NCBI RefSeq assembly: GCF_000380085.1
Contig: NZ_KB904557.1
Location: forward strand, 62,001-126,000
Source: Streptococcus merionis DSM 19192
Lineage (GTDB): Bacteria; Bacillota; Bacilli; Lactobacillales; Streptococcaceae
DNA length: 64,000 bases
Direction: 5' to 3'
This document shows, in pieces, positions 28,250 to 36,128 of this stretch. Position 1 is the stretch's first letter. Each line of letters starts with the position of its first letter. The notes under the pieces were generated by a model, which saw only the letters and a program-made list of their open reading frames with translations, searched no databases and was not told the origin of the DNA. A program made the position numbers and the translations under genes.

Positions 28250-29920
28250 TTACAAGTCTTCTAGGATCAACCCCATCATTAAATTATCTTGAATCAATTT
28301 TTGAAGCTTAGCCTTAAAAATTGCCTGCTTATCCCCATCAGGAATATAAGTCTCAATTAAATGACGAAGTTCGGTTGCTGCTTTGCCATTTTGAAGAGGA
28401 TTAGGGTGGCGCAAGATCTTTCCAATTGCCAAGATATCCTCCCGATTGAGAATCGGACTCACCTGTACTGATGGTAACTGGCTTTCTAGGCTATCATTTG
28501 TCTGAATCAGAGCATCTACTTCTAAGATGTCTTCAACACTTTTGAACTGTTCGGTTGTAAAAACAGCCGTCACAGTCACACTAGGAAAATGGTATTCAAC
28601 TTGTCGAACCAGCAGGCGTTGAATAGGCACCCCTTGGTCGCAGACGATACAGACCCGCTCTGGTGAGCGTTGCAGCTCAATGCTCCGCAGAGCACCTCCC
28701 AAATGGACCGCCAGATGGGCAATGTCATCGTCTGTCAGCTGAATCATCCAGGCTTTTTCCAGTACATCTACACAGTTGGTTGTCGCTTCAAACAAGGAAC
28801 CATACTTTTCCTTGATTTGAGCGGTCAAGGGATTTTTAGACAAAATGCCATAGGTTTTCCGAAAGATGAGTGCCTTGCAATGAATTAGAAGCCGCTGCGC
28901 TAGGTCAGCTCGTTGGACAAATTGGTAATGGGTATTCTTCTCAAAATCTTGCAAAAAAACTTCGATGGCCTCTTCTACATCTCTAAAATCAAGGGTATTG
29001 ATATGGCTATCATAATTTTTCCGAGATGATAAGAGTAAAATACCGATTAAGGCCTGCTCAATGTCATCTAACTCCAAACGGTACTGCTCCTTGATGAAGA
29101 GACTGATTCGCTGAGCTATTTTGTACTCAATCCGCTTACGTACCAAGCCCAACTCCTTAACCACATCTTCTCGCTCCTCTGATGTCAACTGACTATTGCG
29201 ATAACTGAGCAGGATGTAAGGCAAAATGCGCACCATAAGCTTGATGTCCGAATGATACATTTCCTTGCCCCAGACTTTTTGCATGTCGTGAAATTGCTGC
29301 AACAAGGCAGCAGACCGGTCGTCTTCAAGACGACTAAAGCTCCCTGAGAGGTCGCGCATTTTCTTTTCAAAGATAGCCAGAAAGCTATTATTGCTAGACG
29401 TAAAAATCGTAAACAAAAGGGAATAAATGTACTGGATTTTATCTAAAAGATGGCTATTGATGAAGTAGCCCTGACTTTTTGTCACTACTAACGGCAAATA
29501 ACGATACTCTTGACTGAGTCGCTCACGAATCGCGTTGAGGTCATTGAGTGTCGTGTTTCGAGACACATCGGTAAGGGCCATCATCCGCTCCAAAGTCACT
29601 CGCTCTGGAGATACCAAAATATAGACCAATAAGAGCTGAATACGCTCCTCCATACTCATGACATAGCTGTAATCGTCTAACTCGGCTAAGAGTTCCTGAC
29701 AAGCTGCTTTTTGCTCTGGTGTCAGCTGAACACCTATGCGTGGAACACTGACAATCGGCCCAACAGATTCTGGTAAAGCTTCGTTGACCTTTTCAAGACT
29801 ATAGTAGATTTTTCGTCTGGATTGACCTAAGGTCTTGGAAATGGCCATGATGGTCTCTGGCTCATCCTGAGACAAAAGATAAGTCAGCAAGGCATACGAA
29901 TCCTTATCTAAAAATAGCAT
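28250..29920 (-). CDS. ulaR: PRD-type transcriptional regulator of the ascorbate cluster
   Basis: 556 residues from ATG 29920 (MLFLDKDSYALL), preceded by GGAGG; an upstream extension to 30043 has no support. N-terminal helix-turn-helix domains (AISKTLGQSRRKIYYSLEKV, then MMALTDVSRNTTLNDLNAI), PRD domains with the histidine in DIAHLAVHLGGAL, then an EIIB-like domain (VCIVCDQGVPIQRLL) and a short tail. It sits between ulaF and ulaG as in pneumococcus, where a BglG-type activator called UlaR occupies this place. It is not related to the DeoR-type UlaR of E. coli. Confidence 0.85.
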   Translation of the reverse strand: MLFLDKDSYALLTYLLSQDEPETIMAISKTLGQSRRKIYYSLEKVNEALPESVGPIVSVPRIGVQLTPEQKAACQELLAELDDYSYVMSMEERIQLLLVYILVSPERVTLERMMALTDVSRNTTLNDLNAIRERLSQEYRYLPLVVTKSQGYFINSHLLDKIQYIYSLLFTIFTSSNNSFLAIFEKKMRDLSGSFSRLEDDRSAALLQQFHDMQKVWGKEMYHSDIKLMVRILPYILLSYRNSQLTSEEREDVVKELGLVRKRIEYKIAQRISLFIKEQYRLELDDIEQALIGILLLSSRKNYDSHINTLDFRDVEEAIEVFLQDFEKNTHYQFVQRADLAQRLLIHCKALIFRKTYGILSKNPLTAQIKEKYGSLFEATTNCVDVLEKAWMIQLTDDDIAHLAVHLGGALRSIELQRSPERVCIVCDQGVPIQRLLVRQVEYHFPSVTVTAVFTTEQFKSVEDILEVDALIQTNDSLESQLPSVQVSPILNREDILAIGKILRHPNPLQNGKAATELRHLIETYIPDGDKQAIFKAKLQKLIQDNLMMGLILEDL

Positions 29921-30094
29921 AAAACCTCCTTCAATCCCATTTAAAAGCGCATTCACTACTATACCACAAGTCAAGGTACTTAAAAAGACTACATCGTGAT
30001 AGCTCTTGAAAAATAGGAGACTAGAACAAAAGTCCTGTCTCATGTTAATTCGTTTAGTTAGAACAATTTGGCCCAGCAGTTAAAAGCGAGACTT

Positions 30095-30440
30095 GTTGGG
30101 AGTGGGAAAGAACTCGAACAATCAAAAAAGAGTTCGTTTTCCCACCCCTGAACAGTTACGGTGGTAAGTCAGGGAGTGAGACAGAAGTCGTGATTTCATT
30201 GAAATCGACTGTCCTCACTCTTTTATTTCTAGGTTCGGGCTAAAATAATCCACTGGATTATTTTACTCCCAACCACTGCGCTGAGATGTTTACACAAACG
30301 ATAAGAGGTGAGATTGGCCTTGAGCCCAACCTCTTAGTCAGCAGCCAATCTCTACCTGAGCCTTAAAAGAGGGGAGTGAGGAACGAGACAGACACCATCA
30401 TGATTATCTGTCTCAGCCTCACCGATTTGCAGCCCACTCT
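30095..30440. repeat. composite dispersed intergenic repeat
   Basis: Fills most of the ulaF-ulaR gap (29921-30463). It contains a GTGGGAAAGAACTC...GAGTTCGTTTTCCCAC hairpin also found at 53.8 kb, a GAGTGAGACAGAAGTCG...CGACT...CACTC hairpin shared with 33.66 and 47.24 kb, AAAATAATCCACTGGATTATTTT-type palindrome shared with 47.3 kb, the AAACGATAAGAGGTGAG module shared with 13.19 and 53.94 kb, and a terminal GAGACAGA/TCTGTCTC hairpin. No gene. Confidence 0.75.
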
Positions 30441-30463
30441 CTTATTTTCTATCGTAAAATCTC

Positions 30464-31180
30464 TTAATGTGCATCGCCTTTTTGACCGTAATAGGCATTA
30501 GGTCCATGCTTGCGAAGGTAGTGTTTATCTAGAATGTACTGAGGAGCTGTCTCCACCCGTGGATTGATCTGCTCTGTGTAGCGATTCATGCGAGCGACTT
30601 CCTCAAGCACCACCGAGTGATAAACAGCCTGAGCAGGATTTTTGCCCCAGGTAAATGGCCCATGATTGCGAACAACAATCCCTGGGACGGCGACTGGGTC
30701 AAGGCCACGACGCTCAAATTCTTCAATGATGACTGATCCCGTCTCTTTTTCGTAAGCAGAATCGACCTCTTCTTTGGTCAAAGAACGAGCGCAAGGTACA
30801 GGCCCGTAAAAATAATCGGCATGAGTTGTCCCATAAAAAGGAATATCCCGACCAGCCTGAGCCCAACCGACTGCTTCAGTTGAGTGCGTGTGAACTACAG
30901 CATGGATATCTGGCCAAGCCTTGTAGAGCGCCACATGAGTCGCTAGATCTGACGATGGGTTGAGATTTCCCTCAACCACACGGCCATCCAAGTCTGTCAC
31001 AACCATATTTTCAGGTGTCAGTTTATCATAATCAACACCTGATGGTTTAATCACGATACGTCCCAACTCTCGGCAAACTTCAGAGACATTGCCCCAGGTG
31101 AACTTGACCAAACCATGAGCTGGGAGTGACAAGTTAGCCTCATAAACCCGCTGGCGCATTTCTTGCAAATCTTTTGGCAT
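30464..31180 (-). CDS. ulaF: L-ribulose-5-phosphate 4-epimerase
   Basis: 238 residues of the class II aldolase/epimerase fold. Zinc ligands in VVHTHST and the later RNHGPF region; substrate motifs GNVSE and KPSGV. It makes D-xylulose 5-phosphate, which enters the tkt pathway. Start ATG 31180 overlaps the ulaE stop (TAATG) with GGGG 8 bases ahead; an ATG 6 bases upstream is also possible. It is last of the ulaA-F run. Confidence 0.94.
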   Translation of the reverse strand: MPKDLQEMRQRVYEANLSLPAHGLVKFTWGNVSEVCRELGRIVIKPSGVDYDKLTPENMVVTDLDGRVVEGNLNPSSDLATHVALYKAWPDIHAVVHTHSTEAVGWAQAGRDIPFYGTTHADYFYGPVPCARSLTKEEVDSAYEKETGSVIIEEFERRGLDPVAVPGIVVRNHGPFTWGKNPAQAVYHSVVLEEVARMNRYTEQINPRVETAPQYILDKHYLRKHGPNAYYGQKGDAH

Positions 31181-32043
31181 TAGCATAACCCCGCTTTCTC
31201 AATCAGTGGGTAGAGGAAGTCTTGAGCTTCTTTGATCGCAGCTCGCGTTTCTTCCACCGTTTCACAATTTTCGGACCACATTTCAATCAAGAATGGTCCC
31301 TGATAGTTAGTCTTTTTAAGAACAGCAAACATATTCTCCCAGTCAACACAGCCCTGTCCGAAAGGTACATCGCGGAATTGTCCTTGAGAGGTCTCTGTTA
31401 CTGCATAAGTGTCCTTGAGATGAAGGGCTGCGATAGAGCGATGCCCCAGATAAAACTCACTCCAGATGTCGTTGTGCCAAGCAGAGACATTCCCTGTATC
31501 TGGATAGACGAAGAGATAAGGGGAGTTGATCTCCTTTTCAACCGCCAAGTATTTTTCAATTGAGTTGATAAACGGATCATCCATAATCTCAATGGCCAGC
31601 ATAACTTGCGCTTGCTCTGCCCAATCACAAGCCTTGCGTAGATTTTTGATGAAGCGCGTGCGCGTTTCAGGCGATTTATCTTCATAATAGACATCATAGC
31701 CTGCCAACTGAATCACACGAACCCCCAAGTCCTGAGCTAGCTCAATACACTGTCTCATGGTTTCTAGTGACTTGGCCTCAAGGACTGGATCGTTGGATCC
31801 TAGCGGATAGCGGCGGTGTCCTGAAAAACAAATGGTCGGAATACGAACACCTGTCTCATAGATAGCCTTGACAATATCGAGACGTTCTTGTTTGCTCCAT
31901 TCCAGACGAGCTAAGCGACTATCTGACTCATCAACAGACATCTCCACAAAGTCAAAACCAAGTTCCTTGGCAAAGGTAAGGCGCTCTAGCCATGTCAAGT
32001 GCTTAGGCGTCGCCTTTTCATAAATTCCGATAGGTCTAGCCAT
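31180..32043 (-). CDS. ulaE: L-ribulose-5-phosphate 3-epimerase (L-xylulose 5-phosphate epimerase)
   Basis: 287 residues, xylose-isomerase-like TIM barrel; motifs GFDFVEMSVDE, ICFSGHRRYPLGS, IEIMDD and VYPDTGNVSAW carry the usual metal-binding acids. It follows UlaD in the ascorbate pathway. Three bases separate it from ulaD and it overlaps ulaF by one base. Confidence 0.95.
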   Translation of the reverse strand: MARPIGIYEKATPKHLTWLERLTFAKELGFDFVEMSVDESDSRLARLEWSKQERLDIVKAIYETGVRIPTICFSGHRRYPLGSNDPVLEAKSLETMRQCIELAQDLGVRVIQLAGYDVYYEDKSPETRTRFIKNLRKACDWAEQAQVMLAIEIMDDPFINSIEKYLAVEKEINSPYLFVYPDTGNVSAWHNDIWSEFYLGHRSIAALHLKDTYAVTETSQGQFRDVPFGQGCVDWENMFAVLKKTNYQGPFLIEMWSENCETVEETRAAIKEAQDFLYPLIEKAGLC

Positions 32044-32046
32044 GGT

Positions 32047-32712
32047 CTACCCCCAGATGCGGCGGATTTCAGCTTTGAAGTCACGCGCCGCTTGGGCTGG
32101 GTCTGCTGCTTCGGTAATGCCACGTCCCGCGATAAAGGTAAAAACGTTCACCCCTTCAAAGAGTTTCAAGGTATCCACATCAAGACCACCTGTCACTGAC
32201 ACACGAAAACCCATATCAACTAGTTTCTTAACCTTGGTCAGATCTTTTTCACCCCAAGTCTCACCAGCAAGAAGAGCGTCACGAGATTGGTGGTAGATCG
32301 CCTGTGAAATGCCTGCATCGAGCCATTGTTGTGCCTGCTCATAAGTCCAATCTCCGTAAAGCTCGACCTGGATTTCACCCCTGTCCCCACGCACATCTTG
32401 GATAGCTTTGAGAGCAGCTTTCATAGTTGGAATAGTCGCCGAGCAAATACAGGTCATCCAATCTGCCCCACGTACGGCATTGTTCTTAGCCACTGTACCA
32501 CCAGCATCTGCGCACTTGGTATCTGCGACGATGATTTTATCTGGAAAAAGGCTGCGCAGAACTTCGACCAATTCGCTACCAACCTGCAAGAGACAGACAG
32601 TGCCTGCTTCAATCACATCGACCTCCTGGCCGACAGAAACAGCTGCCTTTATCGCACCTTGAAGATCCGAATGATCCAAGGCCACCTGTAAATTTGGAAG
32701 ATGTTTTGTCAT
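32047..32712 (-). CDS. ulaD: 3-keto-L-gulonate-6-phosphate decarboxylase
   Basis: 221 residues of the orotidine decarboxylase suprafamily. The diagnostic DTKCADAGG (Asp-x-Lys-x-x-Asp), VALDHSD at the N-terminus and VTGGLDVDT plus IAGRGIT phosphate loops are present. It removes CO2 to give L-xylulose 5-phosphate. ATG 32712 was chosen over an upstream TTG in frame. AGGATTG lies ahead. Confidence 0.95.
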   Translation of the reverse strand: MTKHLPNLQVALDHSDLQGAIKAAVSVGQEVDVIEAGTVCLLQVGSELVEVLRSLFPDKIIVADTKCADAGGTVAKNNAVRGADWMTCICSATIPTMKAALKAIQDVRGDRGEIQVELYGDWTYEQAQQWLDAGISQAIYHQSRDALLAGETWGEKDLTKVKKLVDMGFRVSVTGGLDVDTLKLFEGVNVFTFIAGRGITEAADPAQAARDFKAEIRRIWG

Positions 32713-32749
32713 GATTATCAATCCTTTCTTAACTCAATTGTAAGTCTGA

Positions 32750-33235
32750 CTAGCTTTCCAGATCTAGTCCTTCTAGATAAGGACTATTTTTAGATTCTTC
32801 AACCATGGCTAAAACTTCCTCGGAAGTCTTACAAGCAACCAAACGTTCGATCGCATTTTCCAATTCGAAAAGGGCAACAATCTGTGGAATAGCCACCGAG
32901 GTATGAATATCTGAGCTGGTTGCCGCAAGAGCCAAGAGGACAGAGACCTCTTTACCATCAGAGAAAGTGACAGGCTCTGTCAAAGTCACTAGAGAAAAGG
33001 CATCCCGTTTGACACCAGCTTCTGGACGAGCATGCGGCATGGCCATACCCGGCATGAGAACATAATACGGACCGTATTCCTCAGTTGACTCGATAATGGC
33101 ATGGTAGTATTCTTCGGTAATGGCTCCGCTCTCAATCAAGGGGGCCACTGATAGCTTGACAGCCTCTTGCCATGTTGAGGCGCTAAGACCTAAGCGAATA
33201 GAATCATTTTCTGTAAAAGCTTTTTTCAAATTCAT
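32750..33235 (-). CDS. ulaC: ascorbate PTS EIIA
   Basis: 161 residues; phospho-histidine His68 in GMAMPHARPE. Mannitol/fructose-type IIA fold. Ribosome site AAAGGA. It phosphorylates UlaB. Full length. Confidence 0.94.
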   Translation of the reverse strand: MNLKKAFTENDSIRLGLSASTWQEAVKLSVAPLIESGAITEEYYHAIIESTEEYGPYYVLMPGMAMPHARPEAGVKRDAFSLVTLTEPVTFSDGKEVSVLLALAATSSDIHTSVAIPQIVALFELENAIERLVACKTSEEVLAMVEESKNSPYLEGLDLES

Positions 33236-33316
33236 TTTTATTTTCCTTTCGTGTCAAAGACACTATTTCCCCTAAAAATGAGAGGCAGGGAAGCAACTCC
33301 CTAGCCCTCAAATAGT

Positions 33317-33598
33317 TTATTCCAGAACTGCTGAGAGTTTTGTTTTGATTTCATTGTCGTCCATGAGATTATCAAGCCCAACCAATTTACCGTTGGTACG
33401 GCCTTCCAACTCTGAGATTAAGTGATTAGAAGCTACGACGATATCATAGCCAGCTGCCAAGCTTTTAGCTTCACCAACTGAGCAAGAAGCTGATTGAATA
33501 TCCGTTACCCCTAATTGACGCAAGGCATTTTCAACCTTCATTTTGATCACCATAGATGATCCCATACCATTACCACAAGCTGTAAGAACTTTAACCAT
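33317..33598 (-). CDS. ulaB: ascorbate PTS EIIB
   Basis: 93 residues; phospho-cysteine Cys8 in VLTACGNGMGSS. It is separated from ulaA by a 631-base block of repeats, whose end (CTTTGTATCTTAATTAAAGGAG on the minus strand, counted here from 33625 to 33604) supplies the ribosome site. Confidence 0.94.
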   Translation of the reverse strand: MVKVLTACGNGMGSSMVIKMKVENALRQLGVTDIQSASCSVGEAKSLAAGYDIVVASNHLISELEGRTNGKLVGLDNLMDDNEIKTKLSAVLE

Positions 33599-33604
33599 AA
33601 TATT

Positions 33605-33940
33605 GACTCCTTTAATTAAGATACAAAGCCCGTTAAGAAAAGCGTTGAAAAATGGCGGTAAGTCAGGGAGTGAGACAGAAGTCGTGATTTCAATGAAACC
33701 GACTTCGTCGTCTCACCCCCGCAAGGTTGGCTAGGTTTGTAGAATGGTGAGTTATCAGCATTTTACAAACCAGACAACTACTGCGTCGATCTGTTCAAAC
33801 TATAAATGAGACGAGACTGTGTACTTTGCCTCAGCTCATCGACGCACCCCGACCAGGACGACTAGGATTTTCGCAGATGAAATCGAAGAAAATCCAGACG
33901 TCTACGGTCCTAGTCAGAGGAGACCAAATTTAGCTTTTTA
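33605..33940. repeat. composite dispersed repeat between ulaA and ulaB, ulaB-proximal part
   Basis: Next to ulaB is the leader end of repeat family B (TTTGTATCTT and AACGC boxes). It fuses at GGTAAGTCAGGGAGTGA with the hairpin family seen at 30.17 and 47.24 kb, followed by the CCCCCGCAAGGTTGGCTAGG module with its AACTACTGCGTC counterpart, and further hairpins such as CAGACGTC...GACTAGG. No gene is evident. Confidence 0.7.
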
Positions 33941-33949
33941 GGGCGTGTT

Positions 33950-34195
33950 CAGTTATAAGATACAAAGGGCGTGTAGAAATGCGTTGGAAAATAAGGGAGT
34001 GACTGATGAGTTCAAAGACTCAAGGGAACTCACGCATTTTACCGAGCATTTTAGCCCGAATTCAATTACACAAGATATGAGAGCGTGTAAAAATACGCTG
34101 GAAAATAGCGGTAAGTCAGGGAGTGACCGATGAGCCTGAAGGCTCAAGGGAACTCATGCATTTTACCGAGCATTTTAGCTCGAGAATTTATTTTC
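33950..34195 (-). repeat. two tandem copies of repeat family B
   Basis: Two units of about 115 bases (33952-34053 and 34070-34185). Read on the minus strand each has GCTAAAATGCTCGGTAAAAT, GTGAGTTCCCTTGAG, CATCRGTCACTCCC and a TATCTT end. Related copies stand before pepA and the gene at 56230. Confidence 0.7.
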
Positions 34196-34229
34196 AAAAC
34201 TAGCGAATGACCAGTTTGCACTACCAAGA

Positions 34230-35690
34230 TTATTGAGCTTCACCGCGGTAGTAAGCCTCTTTATCCTTAGCTTTTGCAAATTGCAATTGTGGAATGGCCA
34301 AGAGGAAGAGACAGACAAGGACATAACCAGCAATGCCAAGATGCTTAAAGCTAAAGGCGAACGGCAACCATGGGATAACAAAGTCGATATTCCCGTGATA
34401 ACCACCATAAGAAGCGAGACCTAACAGAGAAACAGCTACCGCACCAAGCGCAACTTGAAGCACACCAGAGAGGAAAGAAAGGATAACTGCCGCTTTCCAG
34501 CCACCACGTTTATCCGCATAAACCGCAATAGCCGCATTATCAAAGAAAACTGGAACGAAACCAGTAATAATGAGAACTGGACTCTTGAAGACGATGAGCA
34601 GGATGATGGTGATCAACTGTCCGACCAGACCAGATACGAAACCAAAGAGCACTGCACTTGATGAACCAAAACCGTATGATGCCGCAACGTCCACAGCTGG
34701 GAAGGAGCCTGGCAAGAGCTTGCTGGAAATTCCTTGGAAGGCATTGGTTAATTCAGCCACGAACATCCGAACACCCTGCATCAAGATGAAGAGGTATACA
34801 GAGAAAGTGAAGGCCACTTCCATCACATACATGAAGAAAGCTTGCTTTTCAGGGCCTGCATAAAGCGTTCCTGAAGTGATCACCTCTGGGTTAGACATAA
34901 TATCTGGACCAAGAACGAAGAGGATGGCTCCAAAGAAGAAGAGCATCAAAGTTGCAGAGGCAACAACTGTATCATGGAAGATATTAAGAAAAGCTGGCAA
35001 TTTAAGGTTGTCAAGATTTTCTTCTTTTTTACCAAGTTTAGGGGCGATTTTATCTACAAACCAAATCGCAAATTGCTGTTGGTGCCCAATAGCAAAGCCA
35101 CCGCCACCTGTCAACCGTTGAGTTGCTTCAACCGTCATATTTGAGCTGACTGCCCAGTACAGACCACAGACAAGACCGATGAGAAGCGTTGCCAGACCTG
35201 TATTGTCATTGACAAATCCTGCCAACAAGAGAACAACCATCAAGGAAACCGTTGTTGCTTGCTGAACCATGATATGCCCTGTGATGAAAAGCGTCCGTAC
35301 TTTAGTAATTTTGCGAAGAGCTACCAGCGCAATATTGACAAAAAATCCAATCAGGAGAGCTGATGCTGCAAGACCTGCAAACTTCGGAAACTCATCTGCG
35401 ATTTTATTATTGACCGCTGCTAGTCCAAAGTAAGGATCAATAACGGCTGCACCAATGTTGAACTTATAGTTGAGCGCTGCTAAGATAGGACGGAAAGTGA
35501 CAACCAAACCACTAGCCGCTACGTTCAAAATCATGTAACCAACTGTCGCTTTGACAAAACCTGCAAAGACATCGTGCAAAGGCTTCTTGAGCAACAGATA
35601 GCCTATCAGAACAAGCAATCCGACGAAGAAAGCTGGCTTTTGCAAAATATTTTGCGAGAACCATTGAAGTGGGACAAGGAGTTGTTCCAT
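34230..35690 (-). CDS. ulaA: ascorbate PTS EIIC
   Basis: 486 residues, about ten or more membrane helices; MILNVAASGLV and the central TGGGGFAIGHQQQF loop follow the UlaA family. ATG 35690 has AGAGG at proper spacing; an in-frame ATG at 35696 lies too close to it. It is the first gene of the cluster and imports L-ascorbate as its 6-phosphate with UlaB and UlaC. A perfect cre site lies upstream. Confidence 0.94.
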   Translation of the reverse strand: MEQLLVPLQWFSQNILQKPAFFVGLLVLIGYLLLKKPLHDVFAGFVKATVGYMILNVAASGLVVTFRPILAALNYKFNIGAAVIDPYFGLAAVNNKIADEFPKFAGLAASALLIGFFVNIALVALRKITKVRTLFITGHIMVQQATTVSLMVVLLLAGFVNDNTGLATLLIGLVCGLYWAVSSNMTVEATQRLTGGGGFAIGHQQQFAIWFVDKIAPKLGKKEENLDNLKLPAFLNIFHDTVVASATLMLFFFGAILFVLGPDIMSNPEVITSGTLYAGPEKQAFFMYVMEVAFTFSVYLFILMQGVRMFVAELTNAFQGISSKLLPGSFPAVDVAASYGFGSSSAVLFGFVSGLVGQLITIILLIVFKSPVLIITGFVPVFFDNAAIAVYADKRGGWKAAVILSFLSGVLQVALGAVAVSLLGLASYGGYHGNIDFVIPWLPFAFSFKHLGIAGYVLVCLFLLAIPQLQFAKAKDKEAYYRGEAQ

Positions 35691-35741
35691 GTTCATTACC
35701 TCTTTTCATTAAATGAATTATTACACTTCTTATTATAGATT

Positions 35742-35756
35742 TTGTAAGCGATAACA
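35742..35756 (+). promoter_or_regulatory. cre (CcpA) site upstream of ulaA
   Basis: TTGTAAGCGATAACA is a full match to WTGNAANCGNWNNCW, 52 bases from the ulaA start and within the probable promoter. Glucose repression of the ascorbate cluster is expected. The remaining bases to 36050 show no gene. Confidence 0.75.
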
Positions 35757-36049
35757 AAAAGACCAAAGAGTACACAAGCAACTGTTCAAAAGTGGACTGG
35801 TAGAGTAACTCCTTAGGGAGAACAGCAAAAAAACCATTAGTCATGAGACCTACAATATAAGCTTCTCATCGCAAAAAATGACTTAAGCACAATAATTTAA
35901 CAGCAGGCCTCGTCATCTGACATACTCTTTTAAAAAAGTGTATCATTCTTAATTCAATCAAATATAGAATCCGTGTTGTGTACTTACATAGCAAATGATT
36001 GCCTTACCTCCCCCTAACGGAGCGAGACGGGTTTAAAGCCCACATAAAT

Positions 36050-36090
36050 GGAAAACGAGCATCTCCAACTACGGATCTGCTCGCTTTCTT
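36050..36090 (-). terminator. adhesin gene terminator
   Basis: Minus strand CGAGCA (36083-36078) and TGCTCG (36061-36056) arms with A/G-rich flanks, followed by TTTTCC. It lies 45 bases past the stop. Confidence 0.6.
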
Positions 36091-36128
36091 ATATTCTGAG
36101 ACTAGTTTTATCCCAATCTCCCGTCTAT

